Source: Geopsychrobacter electrodiphilus DSM 16401 (GTDB taxonomy: Bacteria > Desulfobacterota > Desulfuromonadia > Desulfuromonadales > Geopsychrobacteraceae). From it: a DNA stretch of 64,000 nucleotides. Position 1 is the stretch's first letter, and each line of letters opens with the position of its first letter. Shown piece after piece: positions 1 through 8,473 of the stretch. Position numbers and translations under genes: made by a program. The notes below the pieces were generated by a model. The model did no database searches, had not been told where the DNA came from, and saw only the letters and a program-made list of their open reading frames with translations. The stretch is from contig NZ_ARWE01000001.1 in the NCBI RefSeq assembly GCF_000384395.1, positions 186,001 to 250,000 on the forward strand, written 5' to 3'.

Positions 1-523
1 AATCCTTATCGAAAACGCGGATTTTTTCCAGATCTTTATCGACATAGTAGACCACAACATGCCCTTCAAGCATGGCGCTGTAGGTGAACATTTTAACGGG
101 TGCGGCGAGAAAGCAGGTGCCGAAGGTCGCTAGCGCCGCGAGCGGGCTACCATTACCGAGACCGTAGGTGTAGCGCAGGTCAATCGCTACCAGAAAGGCA
201 TCGGGCTCCCCTTTCTGGCGAAAACTTTTCTGGTCTTCGATGCGATAACCCGGCAGGACTTTCAGCGGCCCGCGAATGACGGTCTTTTTCAGTCCCTCAG
301 CGAGGCTATAACCGAAATTTTCCGTTTCGGTGGAGTAGAATTGGTCCAGCGTTTCCTGATAAGAAGTCTCCCACAGGTTTGAATCATAGAGTTGCGGGTC
401 GAGGGAGGTACTCAGGTAAGCAGGCCGGTTGATCCGTTCATCGGCATGCACATGACAGGGGATGCTGATCAGCGCGAGCAGAAAAAACAGCAACGGGAGG
501 TATATGCGGGGCTGAAAATACAT
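1..523 (-). CDS. Exported protein of unknown function, 3' end cut by window edge
   Basis: An open frame runs from an ATG at 521-523 on the minus strand to the window edge without a stop, about 174 codons. The N-terminus is a clear Sec signal peptide: MYFQPRIYLP, then a hydrophobic stretch LLFFLLALISI, with likely cleavage after HVHA before DERINR. The mature part has no motif I recognise; it holds a hydrophobic patch near LAALATFGTCFLAAPVKM about 40 residues before the edge. It is probably a periplasmic or envelope protein. The carboxyl end lies outside the window, so length and family cannot be judged. The gene is separated from grxC by about 150 bases. Confidence 0.65.
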   Translation of the reverse strand, partial: MYFQPRIYLPLLFFLLALISIPCHVHADERINRPAYLSTSLDPQLYDSNLWETSYQETLDQFYSTETENFGYSLAEGLKKTVIRGPLKVLPGYRIEDQKSFRQKGEPDAFLVAIDLRYTYGLGNGSPLAALATFGTCFLAAPVKMFTYSAMLEGHVVVYYVDKDLEKIRVFDKD

Positions 524-673
524 GATCAGGGTCTCGCGTTTAGGGAGCGTTGGACAGACCACGTCGAATTCCAGACTGGTGCTTATGGCGCTGAATCGAG
601 GTTGTCTAACTATAACGCAGCCTGCAGAAAAACCAATAAAAACTAATGAACTAATGCATGTCTTTCAGCTTGC

Positions 674-922
674 TTACAGGAGCGGGTCAAGTTTCCCCTG
701 TTCATCCAGGGCAAACAGATCATCGCAGCCGCCAATATGCCGGGTTCCGATGAAAATCTGCGGGACCGTCTGTTGGCCAGTCCGTTGTCTCATCTGTGTT
801 TCCAGAGCGCTATTTTTAGTGACATCGTGTTCAATGAAGGGGATCCCCTTAATGCTCAGGAGTTCCTTGGCCCGGTGGCAATATGGGCAGTAGTCTTTGG
901 TGTAAATTTCGGTCTGATTCAT
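674..922 (-). CDS. grxC: Glutaredoxin 3 (GrxC type)
   Basis: 82 residues, the usual size of a bacterial class I glutaredoxin. The dithiol active site CPYC is at residues 12-15 after the first beta strand (EIYTKDYCPYC). The cis-proline motif TVPQIFIG and the GGCDDL glutathione-binding turn follow in the normal order. It would reduce disulfides or glutathione-type adducts in the cytoplasm. It stands alone on the minus strand with a normal ATG; the neighbours are a secreted protein and a divergent lipoprotein gene, so the context gives no specific partner. Confidence 0.93.
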   Translation of the reverse strand: MNQTEIYTKDYCPYCHRAKELLSIKGIPFIEHDVTKNSALETQMRQRTGQQTVPQIFIGTRHIGGCDDLFALDEQGKLDPLL

Positions 923-1095
923 GACTTCTCCCAGGAGTGGATTTAAAAATTCGTGTTAGAATGGGCGCTGTCTCGTAGCGCAAGGGCAGAAGTCTATCCA
1001 AAAATTACAAGCATGCAACCTGTTGTCGGGAAAAATCTGCGTGATTTTCCGATTTGCTTTAAACCCCTTATAATCCGATCTCTCCGGGAGGGAAC

Positions 1096-1512
1096 ATGAA
1101 GAAGCTTTTTTATCTGTCAGCCTGTATTCTGAGCCTGATGCTGGCAGGCTGTGCCTCGAAGGTTGATCTTGGCCCCGGTTATCAGCATACCAGCAAGCGA
1201 TTTATGGAGGCGATGCGTTGGCAGGATTACAGGGGGGCTGCGGAGTTCCTGCAGGATGAGTATCGTGCGCAGTTGTTGGAATCTTTTGGGCAGTACAAGG
1301 ATAATCTGCATATCGTCGAGGCGGAATACCTTTTCAGTCAGCTGGACAAAAAAACCGGAACCGCCAAGAGCGAACTGGAATTCAAATATTACCTGCTGCC
1401 GTCGCCCCAGGTTAAGGAATGGCACTGGAAAATCGACTGGGTATTGATTCCGGTCGACGCGAATCAACCCGGGACCTGGCAGGTGCAGGGGGCGCCACCA
1501 ACTTTTCCCTGA
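1096..1512 (+). CDS. Small lipoprotein of unknown function
   Basis: 138 residues with a textbook lipoprotein signal: MKKLFYLSACILSLMLAGC, lipobox LAGC, so Cys19 would be lipidated and the protein anchored to an envelope membrane. An RBS-like gggaggg lies about 6 bases before the ATG. The mature part contains a helical region (FMEAMRWQDYRGAAEFL) and a C-terminal beta-rich part (ELEFKYYLLPS, EWHWKIDWVLIP), which recalls small NTF2-like lipoproteins. I do not recognise a named family. It is probably transcribed alone; two palindromes separate it from sfrB. Confidence 0.75.
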   Translation: MKKLFYLSACILSLMLAGCASKVDLGPGYQHTSKRFMEAMRWQDYRGAAEFLQDEYRAQLLESFGQYKDNLHIVEAEYLFSQLDKKTGTAKSELEFKYYLLPSPQVKEWHWKIDWVLIPVDANQPGTWQVQGAPPTFP

Positions 1513-1682
1513 AACTGCCGAAACTAGTGAAAAACATCATATTTTCAATCGGTTAAACTCATCTATGGTAAGCGGTAAAGGCTAAAAATGGCCTTGATTT
1601 TGCTTTGCCGTCTGTGGTATCTACCTGCATACTGTATACGATTTTCGGGTACTGTAAACCGTTCATTGATCGGGCAATTATC

Positions 1683-1724
1683 CCCCTGCACAGGGGTTTA
1701 TCGATCTCCCCTTCAAAGGGAGAT
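1683..1724. promoter_or_regulatory. Two tandem perfect palindromes upstream of sfrB
   Basis: CCCCTGCACAGGGG at 1683-1696 is a perfect dyad (6-2-6). ATCTCCC and GGGAGAT at 1704-1710 and 1718-1724 form a second perfect dyad with a 7-base loop. They sit 25-65 bases before the sfrB start and are not followed by a T-run, so they look more like operators or leader hairpins than a terminator. No regulator can be named from the sequence. Confidence 0.4.
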
Positions 1725-1748
1725 TGAAGCAGGTTACAGGAGGCCAGT

Positions 1749-3704
1749 TTGGCAGAGGTGATTTTTTCCAGCTGGGGGAGAGAGATTGTCGATAACCGCA
1801 AGGGGCAACCACAACCCCTGGGCGAGTTGCAGATCAAGCTCCCTGCTCAATATCTTGAAGATGGTGAGATTAAGGCGTTTATCGGGTGGGATGGTCTGAT
1901 CCTGCTCGACAAAAATGTCGATGTGGTCGCAATGGCGGCCGAATATATGAAGCGGGTGCAGGAAAAATACTGCTGCGGCAAATGTACTCCCGGCAAAAAG
2001 GGGACACGGGTTCTGCAGGATACACTGGCGCGCATTCTGGCTGGTCACGGTCAGGAAGAAGATCTGCAGACCATTGAAGATCTGGCCCTGCTGCTCGAAA
2101 GCTGCAAGTGTACGCTGTGTATGACCTCCGCCATTCCGGTGTTCGATACCATCAAGTATTTCCGCGATGAGTATTTGGCTTACACCCGCGGGGAAAAGAC
2201 CCCGGCGGTCAATCTGCGTTACACCGATAAATTGACTGCGCCCTGCATGGACCGCTGTCCGGCGCATATCGATATCCCGGCCTACATCGAAGAGATTAAA
2301 GATCGTCGTTTCGACGAGTCTCTTGATGTGATTCGGCGCAATATGCCGATCCCCGCAGTTTGCGGCCGCGTCTGTCCGCACCCCTGTGAAACTGCCTGCC
2401 GGCGTGCGCTGGTCGATGAGCCGGTTAGCATCATGGTCTTGAAGCGGGTTGCCGCCGACCATGAATGGATGCATCACAAGACCCCCCCGATGAAGCCGGC
2501 ACCCGCCAAAGGGAAGACCGTCTGCGTGGTCGGAGGCGGCCCGGCCGGCATTTCGACTGCTTATTATCTGGCCCTCGACGGGTTTAAAGTCACCATCCTC
2601 GATATGCTCCCCGAGCCGGGTGGCACCGTGGCCGTCGGCATCCCCGATTACCGTATGCCGCGCGACCTGTTGCGGCGTGAGTATGAGATTGTTGAAGCGC
2701 TTGGCGTCGAAATCCGCTATAACACCAAGCTCGGTGTCGATGTTTCGCTCAAAGAGCTTAAAGAACAATATGACGCGGTCTTCCTCGGCGTTGGCGCTTT
2801 TCGCTCCAAACCGATGGGGGTCGAAGGTGAAGACGCAGGCTATGAAGGTTTCTCCGAAGGGGGGATCAATTACCTGCGCACCGTGGCGTTGGGGCAGCCG
2901 ATAAAAACCGGCAAGCGCGTGATCGTGGTTGGCGGTGGGAACACCGCTATTGACTGCGTGCGGGTCGCGCTGCGTGAAGGCGCCGAGGATTCGATTCTCA
3001 TCTATCGTCGGACGCGCAAGGAGATGCCGGCTGAATCCTACGAGGTCGATGACGCTGATGAAGAAGGCGTACAATTTGAGTTTCTACGCAATCCGACGCG
3101 TCTGGTGCATGAAGATGGCAAGGTCGTCGGCGTTGAAGTGGTGGTCATGGAACTCGGCGAGCCGGATGAATCGGGTCGCCGTCGCCCCGCGCCCATGCCC
3201 GGCAGCGAATATGTCATCCCCTGCGACATGGTCATCCCGGCTATCGGTCAGGATCCCGATCTCTCCTTCCTCGAGCAGGATGATCTGGGGATTGAGACCA
3301 CCCGCTGGAGCACCATTGTTACCAAGGGCGGCGTGCTGATGACCGATTCCGAGGGTGTGTTCGCTGGTGGTGACTGCGAGATTGGCCCGATGACCGTCGT
3401 CGCTGCGGTTGGCCAGGGGCGCCGTGCGGCGCGGGCCATGTCCCGCTGGTTGACTGAAGGCAAGGCCTATCGCGATGATGCCGATGCGATGGAAGATCTG
3501 GTCGCCGAACTGGGTGTCTTCAATAAAAAAGAGCATACCGGACTTATCGGCGGCCTGCATCGGGAACATCAGCCGAAGGTCAGTGGTGCCGAACGTGCGC
3601 GCAATTACGCTGAAATTGAACTGGCAATGCCTGAAAGCCAGGCTGTGACCGAGGCTGAGCGCTGTCTGCGTTGTTATCGTGTCGGTATGATTGCGGTCGG
3701 TTGA
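1749..3704 (+). CDS. sfrB: SfrB-like NAD(P)H oxidoreductase subunit (GltD-type flavoprotein)
   Basis: 651 residues. The N-terminal ~140 residues resemble the 4Fe-4S domain of NuoF-type subunits (CCGKCTPGKKGTR, CKCTLC). The rest is a glutamate-synthase-small-subunit-like (GltD/NfnB family) dithiol-type 4Fe-4S plus FAD/NAD(P) module: CMDRCPAHIDIPAY, CGRVCPHPCETACRR, the FAD Rossmann motif VVGGGPAGIS, the second nucleotide fold VVGGGNTAIDC and a final GGDCEIGP FAD motif. With sfrA downstream it matches the Geobacter SfrB/SfrA soluble reductase, which oxidises NADPH in the cytoplasm. The start is TTG: AGGAGG at 1738-1743 is 5 bases upstream and no ATG is near. In NuoF the second cluster motif has a further Cys after TP; here it is Gly, with an extra Cys just before, so the ligands may be shifted. 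Confidence 0.88.
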   Translation: MAEVIFSSWGREIVDNRKGQPQPLGELQIKLPAQYLEDGEIKAFIGWDGLILLDKNVDVVAMAAEYMKRVQEKYCCGKCTPGKKGTRVLQDTLARILAGHGQEEDLQTIEDLALLLESCKCTLCMTSAIPVFDTIKYFRDEYLAYTRGEKTPAVNLRYTDKLTAPCMDRCPAHIDIPAYIEEIKDRRFDESLDVIRRNMPIPAVCGRVCPHPCETACRRALVDEPVSIMVLKRVAADHEWMHHKTPPMKPAPAKGKTVCVVGGGPAGISTAYYLALDGFKVTILDMLPEPGGTVAVGIPDYRMPRDLLRREYEIVEALGVEIRYNTKLGVDVSLKELKEQYDAVFLGVGAFRSKPMGVEGEDAGYEGFSEGGINYLRTVALGQPIKTGKRVIVVGGGNTAIDCVRVALREGAEDSILIYRRTRKEMPAESYEVDDADEEGVQFEFLRNPTRLVHEDGKVVGVEVVVMELGEPDESGRRRPAPMPGSEYVIPCDMVIPAIGQDPDLSFLEQDDLGIETTRWSTIVTKGGVLMTDSEGVFAGGDCEIGPMTVVAAVGQGRRAARAMSRWLTEGKAYRDDADAMEDLVAELGVFNKKEHTGLIGGLHREHQPKVSGAERARNYAEIELAMPESQAVTEAERCLRCYRVGMIAVG

Positions 3705-3769
3705 AACGCTATAAACCTGAGCTTTAGTGCCGGCTAGAGTCCCGGTCGATGGCTTGAAGTGGAGATATC

Positions 3770-6334
3770 ATGGTCAACCTCAAGATAGATGGTCGTGACG
3801 TAGAGATTGCTAAAGGCGCTACGATCCTTGCGGCCGCAGAAAAGGTCGGGGTCAAGATCCCGACGCTCTGTTTTTTAAAAAAGATCTCCCCGACCGGTGC
3901 CTGTCGCATCTGCGTGGTTGAGATCGAAGGCGCTGACAAACCGATGACCGCCTGCAATACCCCCGCAACTGAAGGGATGCAGGTTACGACTCAGACGGAG
4001 AAGCTGAAGAAGATCCGTCAGCAGGTGATGCAGCTGATGCTGGTCAATCATCCCCTCGATTGCCCGGTCTGTGATGCCGGGGGCGAATGCGATCTGCAGG
4101 ACAGCTGCTACGGGCTGGAAGTCTCTACTCAGCGATTTGAGGGGGAGAACCTCAATCATGCGGACATCAACAACTGGCCGTTGATTCAGCAGGTTCCCTC
4201 ACGCTGTATCCTGTGTGAAAAATGCGTCAAGGTCTGCCATGAGATCGTTGGCGCCAGCGCACTGCAGGTGCATAATCCGGGTGAAGCTGCCTATATCGAC
4301 ACCCGCGACGGCAAACCGCTCAACTGCGAATTCTGTGGCAACTGCGTGGCCGTTTGTCCAACCGGGACCCTCAACTCCAAACCGTTCAAGTTCAAGGCTC
4401 GCCCCTGGGCGCTGCGCAAGACGCCATCGGTGTGTACCTTCTGTCCCAGCCATTGCCAGATCGATATCAACACCCATGGCAATGAGATCTACCGGATCAC
4501 TTCGGATGACGCGGGGACAACCAACAACGGCAACCTTTGCATCGGGGGCTTTTTCAGTTACGGCTATGTCAATCATGCCGAGCGCTTGACCCAACCTCTG
4601 ATCGGGCAGGAAACGGCGAGTTGGGACCAGGCGTTTGACACCATTGTGAGCGAGGTTGAAGCGATCCGCGAAGCAAACGGCTCGCAAACCCTGGCTGGAT
4701 TGGGGTCGCCGCGCCTGTCTAATGAAGAGAATTACCTGTTTCAGAAGCTGTTCCGCGTCGCCCTCGGCAGCAACAATATCGATTCCGAGGCCCGTTTCGG
4801 AGCCCTGCGTGCCTTGAAGGCGACCGAGTCGGTGCTGGGACTCCGAGGCGCCAGCAACCTGCTCAGCGCTATCGGTAAGTCTGATGCGGTGCTGGTGTTT
4901 GGTGCTGATCCGACGGCCGAAGTTCCGGCGGTTGACTGGCAGGTGCAGAATTCCTGTCGGCGTAACGATGGCAAGCTGATTGTCGCCGGCATGCACAAGG
5001 TCAAGCTGAGCAAGTTTGCCAATGTTTCACTGGTCTGTAAGCCAGGCACCGAACTTGAACTCGCTAACGGGATCAGCCGTCTGCTTTACGAACGCAATCT
5101 GCTTGATACTCCGTACCTTAATCAGTGTCTGGCCAACCCGGAAGAGCTCAAGGTCCATCTTGAGGCGATTAATGTTGACAAGGTCTGTGCTGACACCGGC
5201 GTCAGCCGTAAATTATTGGAAGAGACCGCTGATATGCTCGGTGCGGCCAAAACCGTTTCGATTATCTTTGGCGCTGAGATCACCAAGAGTATCCGTGGGT
5301 ATGAGAAGGCCATCGCCATTTCCGACCTTGCGATTCTCTGTGGCGCCTTGCGTGGCGGCGATGCCGGCGGCCTGTTCCCCCTTGATGAAAAGGGGAACAT
5401 GCAGGGCATGCTCGACATGGGCGTCTGCCCTGAATATCTGCCCGGCTACCAACCTTATACCGCATCACGCGAGCGCTTCGGCAAGTTATGGAAGGCCGAA
5501 CTCCCCGCAGGCGGACTCGATGCCATGGGGATCCTTGAAGGGATCGAGGCCGGTCAGATCAAGTTCCTGTATCTGGCGGCAACCAATCCCCTGACCTACC
5601 CGAACGCTAACCGTTGGCGCAAGGCGCTCGAAAAAGTTGATTTCCTGGTGGTGCAGGATATTCTGCCGACCGCAGTGACCAAGCTGGCGAAGGTGGTTCT
5701 GCCCGGAGCTTCCTGGGCAGAAAAAGGTGGCAGTGTCACCTCCATCGATCATCGCGTGCGGTCGCTGGAGAAGGCGATTTCCTCCCCGGGTGAGTCCCTC
5801 GAGGACTGGGAGATCTTTGCCGGTCTCTATGGGCGTCTGACGAAACAGGCGGTCAGCATCAGTCGCAATGAGATTCTGGCCGAAGTCAGTGGCTTAAGTG
5901 GGCTTTATGGCGACATCTGTTTTGCCGGGGATGCGCGTAATCACCCCTGCCTCAAGCAACCCTATCGTCCGACCCTGAAAGGGTTTCATTATCAGACCCC
6001 GAAGATCGTCGAGGTCGAAACCGGCCTGCAACTGGTGAGTGGCAAATCAATCTATCACTTCGGTACGACCTCGACCTGGTCTGCCGGGCCTCTCGAAGTT
6101 GAGAACCAGGGTGTCGTGCGTATCAATCCCGCCGACGCAGCAGCGGCCGGGGTTGTCGATGGGGCGCGCGTCAGGTTGACGACGCGGGTTGGCTCGACCA
6201 CCGGCAAGGTTCAAATCGACGAAGCCCTGCCGAGTGGACTTATTTTTGCGCCCTATCATTTTTCCGATTTGGGAATTCAGGGTTTGCTGACGGATGGCAG
6301 CAACCGTATTGGTGTTCAACTGGCTAAAGCCTAG
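3770..6334 (+). CDS. sfrA: SfrA-like iron-sulfur/molybdopterin-fold subunit (NuoG-like)
   Basis: 854 residues, laid out like NuoG/formate-dehydrogenase large subunits. A 2Fe-2S domain has Cys34, Cys45, Cys48 and Cys62. A His/Cys 4Fe-4S site follows (HPLDCPVCDAGGECDLQ), then two ferredoxin-type clusters (CILCEKCVKVC and CEFCGNCVAVC), then the Cys-rich cap CTFCPSHC of molybdopterin oxidoreductases, the catalytic fold and a C-terminal molybdopterin-binding barrel starting near HFGTTSTWSAGP. It is the partner of SfrB, 65 bases downstream on the same strand. Whether it binds Mo is not clear from the sequence. The pair is thought to move electrons between NADPH and other carriers in Geobacter relatives; the exact in vivo acceptor is uncertain. 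Confidence 0.88.
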   Translation: MVNLKIDGRDVEIAKGATILAAAEKVGVKIPTLCFLKKISPTGACRICVVEIEGADKPMTACNTPATEGMQVTTQTEKLKKIRQQVMQLMLVNHPLDCPVCDAGGECDLQDSCYGLEVSTQRFEGENLNHADINNWPLIQQVPSRCILCEKCVKVCHEIVGASALQVHNPGEAAYIDTRDGKPLNCEFCGNCVAVCPTGTLNSKPFKFKARPWALRKTPSVCTFCPSHCQIDINTHGNEIYRITSDDAGTTNNGNLCIGGFFSYGYVNHAERLTQPLIGQETASWDQAFDTIVSEVEAIREANGSQTLAGLGSPRLSNEENYLFQKLFRVALGSNNIDSEARFGALRALKATESVLGLRGASNLLSAIGKSDAVLVFGADPTAEVPAVDWQVQNSCRRNDGKLIVAGMHKVKLSKFANVSLVCKPGTELELANGISRLLYERNLLDTPYLNQCLANPEELKVHLEAINVDKVCADTGVSRKLLEETADMLGAAKTVSIIFGAEITKSIRGYEKAIAISDLAILCGALRGGDAGGLFPLDEKGNMQGMLDMGVCPEYLPGYQPYTASRERFGKLWKAELPAGGLDAMGILEGIEAGQIKFLYLAATNPLTYPNANRWRKALEKVDFLVVQDILPTAVTKLAKVVLPGASWAEKGGSVTSIDHRVRSLEKAISSPGESLEDWEIFAGLYGRLTKQAVSISRNEILAEVSGLSGLYGDICFAGDARNHPCLKQPYRPTLKGFHYQTPKIVEVETGLQLVSGKSIYHFGTTSTWSAGPLEVENQGVVRINPADAAAAGVVDGARVRLTTRVGSTTGKVQIDEALPSGLIFAPYHFSDLGIQGLLTDGSNRIGVQLAKA

Positions 6335-6345
6335 AAAGGCGATTC

Positions 6346-6657
6346 ATGCAATACGCAAACTATCAGGACAAAATTGCCTACAGTCAGGAGAAAGCCAACA
6401 AGGTCTCTCTCGGCGAAACCACCCATGGGCGCATGACCCTCTGGTGTCTGTTGCCCGGACAGCATATCCATGCCCACGTCCATGCCGGTGATCATTACTG
6501 GGTCGTGCTCGAAGGCACAGGGAATTATCTGGCCGAGGCGCACGAGAAGGTGGCTGTCTCCGCCGGGACTGTTCTGGTTGCGCCCGCCGGTGAATCTCAC
6601 GGAATTGAAAATTCAGGGACTGAAGGTCTGGTCTTCGTCAGCGTCTCCGCCGGCTAG
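6346..6657 (+). CDS. Small cupin-domain protein
   Basis: 103 residues forming a single cupin barrel. Motif 1 carries the metal ligands (PGQHIHAHVHAGDHYWVVLEG) and motif 2 is APAGESHGIEN. It begins 12 bases after the sfrA stop, so it is likely cotranscribed with sfrBA. Single-domain cupins bind a metal and have many roles, so no reaction can be assigned. The strong terminator at 6677-6715 ends this operon. Confidence 0.8.
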   Translation: MQYANYQDKIAYSQEKANKVSLGETTHGRMTLWCLLPGQHIHAHVHAGDHYWVVLEGTGNYLAEAHEKVAVSAGTVLVAPAGESHGIENSGTEGLVFVSVSAG

Positions 6658-6676
6658 GAACAAGCATCGCCCAAAT

Positions 6677-6715
6677 AAAAAGCCCAGCCCCTCATCGCGA
6701 GGCGCTGGGCTTTTT
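6677..6715. terminator. Bidirectional intrinsic terminator between cupin and mltG
   Basis: AAAAAGCCCAGC and GCTGGGCTTTTT are perfectly complementary arms around an 11-15 base loop. The A-run on one side and T-run on the other let it serve both converging transcripts. Confidence 0.92.
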
Positions 6716-6732
6716 GCGTTGTATCTTCAAGG

Positions 6733-7728
6733 TCAATGATGAAGTTGAAATTTACGCACCGCGCGATTGTGTTCGGCGAGGGTGCTAGAAAACTGATGAG
6801 TCCCATCGCCACGTGCCACAAAGTAGAGGTAATCGCTCTGGGCCGGCTCGGCCGCGGCCTGCAGCGCCTTGAATCCCGGGCTGGCAATCGGTCCCGGTGG
6901 CAGTCCCCGATTCAGATAGGTGTTGTAGGGGCTTTGGGTTTGCAGGTCCTTGCGGGTCAGATTCCCATTAAAATCCGGGATCCCGTAGATGACGGTCGGA
7001 TCCGTCTGTAACGGCATGTTGCGTGCGAGGCGGTTATAAAACACCGCCGAAATCAACGGCATCTCCTCTTCCTGGCCGGTCTCCTTCTGGATAATCGAGG
7101 CCAGGGTCAGTAACTGATGGCGGTTGAAATGGGTTTTGTGTTTGTCGAGTTTCTGCAGGCGGAGCAGCTGGAGCTCAGTTTCATTGACCATCATCCGCAG
7201 CAGCTCAAACCGGCTGATACCGGGGACAAAGTGGTAGGTTTCGGGAAACAGGTAACCTTCAAGCGACTTGGCCTTGACGCCGAGTTTGTCGAGAAAGGCG
7301 GCATCTTGAGCAGCAGCGATGATTTTAGTCTGGTCAGCGACCCCTGCTTCAGCCAGGCGTCGGGCGATCTGCTGGAGATTAAACCCTTCCGGGATGGTAA
7401 TGCTCACCTGATCAACATCGCCAGCGGTAAGTCGATCGAGAACGACGCTGGCTGCTGCGGCGCGGGTAAAGCTGTAGGTGCCGGCCTGGAGGGCTGTTGC
7501 ACGTCCCTGAATGCGGGCCAGTAAGCGAAATGTCAGCGCAGAACGGATGATTTGATGATCGGCCAGGGTATTGGCGATGGAGAGCAGCGAGCTGCCAGAC
7601 TCGATGCTCACAGAACTTTCGGCCGGCGGCGTAAGCGGTGAAAAGAGCGACCACCAGCCGAAGCCCAGAGTGCAGAACAGCCACACGACAAAAACCAGAA
7701 GCAGGCGGTGTCTCCAGCGAAAGCGCAT
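6733..7728 (-). CDS. mltG: Endolytic murein transglycosylase MltG (YceG family)
   Basis: 331 residues, the normal length. There is one N-terminal transmembrane segment (LLLVFVVWLFCTLGFGWW), then a LysM-like region (VSIESGSSLLSIANTLADH) and the YceG catalytic domain with the conserved patterns IPEGFNLQQIARRL, EGYLFPETYHF, LASIIQKETG, LPLISAVFYNRL and QTDPTVIYGI. Glu in IQKETG is the catalytic acid of the family. It cleaves nascent glycan strands at the inner membrane and helps set glycan length. It lies 11 bases downstream of plsY and is probably cotranscribed. Confidence 0.93.
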   Translation of the reverse strand: MRFRWRHRLLLVFVVWLFCTLGFGWWSLFSPLTPPAESSVSIESGSSLLSIANTLADHQIIRSALTFRLLARIQGRATALQAGTYSFTRAAAASVVLDRLTAGDVDQVSITIPEGFNLQQIARRLAEAGVADQTKIIAAAQDAAFLDKLGVKAKSLEGYLFPETYHFVPGISRFELLRMMVNETELQLLRLQKLDKHKTHFNRHQLLTLASIIQKETGQEEEMPLISAVFYNRLARNMPLQTDPTVIYGIPDFNGNLTRKDLQTQSPYNTYLNRGLPPGPIASPGFKALQAAAEPAQSDYLYFVARGDGTHQFSSTLAEHNRAVRKFQLHH

Positions 7729-7739
7729 TCTATTTTAGC

Positions 7740-8327
7740 CTAAAGGTTAAAGCGGTTTTCGCTGCCTGTGCGCAGGCGCTCAATATTGGCACGATGACGC
7801 CAGATGACGATTGTCGCAATCACCAGGGTGGCGACAACGAGCGGGATTGAACGTTCAAAGAACAGGACCAGAAAAGGGACCGCAGCAGCGGCTGTAATTG
7901 ACGCCAGTGAAATAAACCGCCACAGATAAAGGACTACAACGAAAATACCCAGCACGCCGAGCACGGAAAACGGAGAGAGAACCAGAAAAATTCCGAGGGC
8001 GGTCGCCACGCCTTTTCCCCCCTTGAACTTCAGATAAACCGGATAACAATGGCCAAGGAAGGCAGCCAGCGCAACACCGGCGACTTGCTCAACGGGAAGA
8101 TGCAGCGTATAAACTGCAATCGCCACCGGAAAAACCCCCTTCAGGCAATCACCCACCAGAGTCAAAATTCCGAGTTTACGCCCCGCCACGCGGTAGACAT
8201 TGGTCGCCCCGATATTCCCGCTGCCGGTTTTACGGATGTCCTGGCCACCGACCATATGGGTCAACACGACACCGGTGGGAATGGCACCGATCAGGTAGCT
8301 GGCGAGGAGTAGTATGAAAAGGGTCAT
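7740..8327 (-). CDS. plsY: Glycerol-3-phosphate acyltransferase PlsY
   Basis: 195 residues, polytopic inner-membrane protein. The three PlsY motifs are visible: SYLIGAIPTGV, KTGSGNIGATNVYR and KFKGGKGVATALG. It transfers acyl groups from acyl-phosphate to glycerol-3-phosphate in the first step of phospholipid synthesis. ATG start; first gene of the plsY-mltG pair. Confidence 0.95.
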   Translation of the reverse strand: MTLFILLLASYLIGAIPTGVVLTHMVGGQDIRKTGSGNIGATNVYRVAGRKLGILTLVGDCLKGVFPVAIAVYTLHLPVEQVAGVALAAFLGHCYPVYLKFKGGKGVATALGIFLVLSPFSVLGVLGIFVVVLYLWRFISLASITAAAAVPFLVLFFERSIPLVVATLVIATIVIWRHRANIERLRTGSENRFNL

Positions 8328-8473
8328 AGTGTTTTTCGGTTCGGAGTAGAGGGTGGGGGGCGGGTATGTATCTGTGCCCTCATGTCAATGTAGCCGGGTT
8401 CTTTATTGAGGCCTGTTTTTACCATTCTCGCACAGAAAAAAGCAAGATGGTTCACCTCTGGGCTGCTGCGTGT

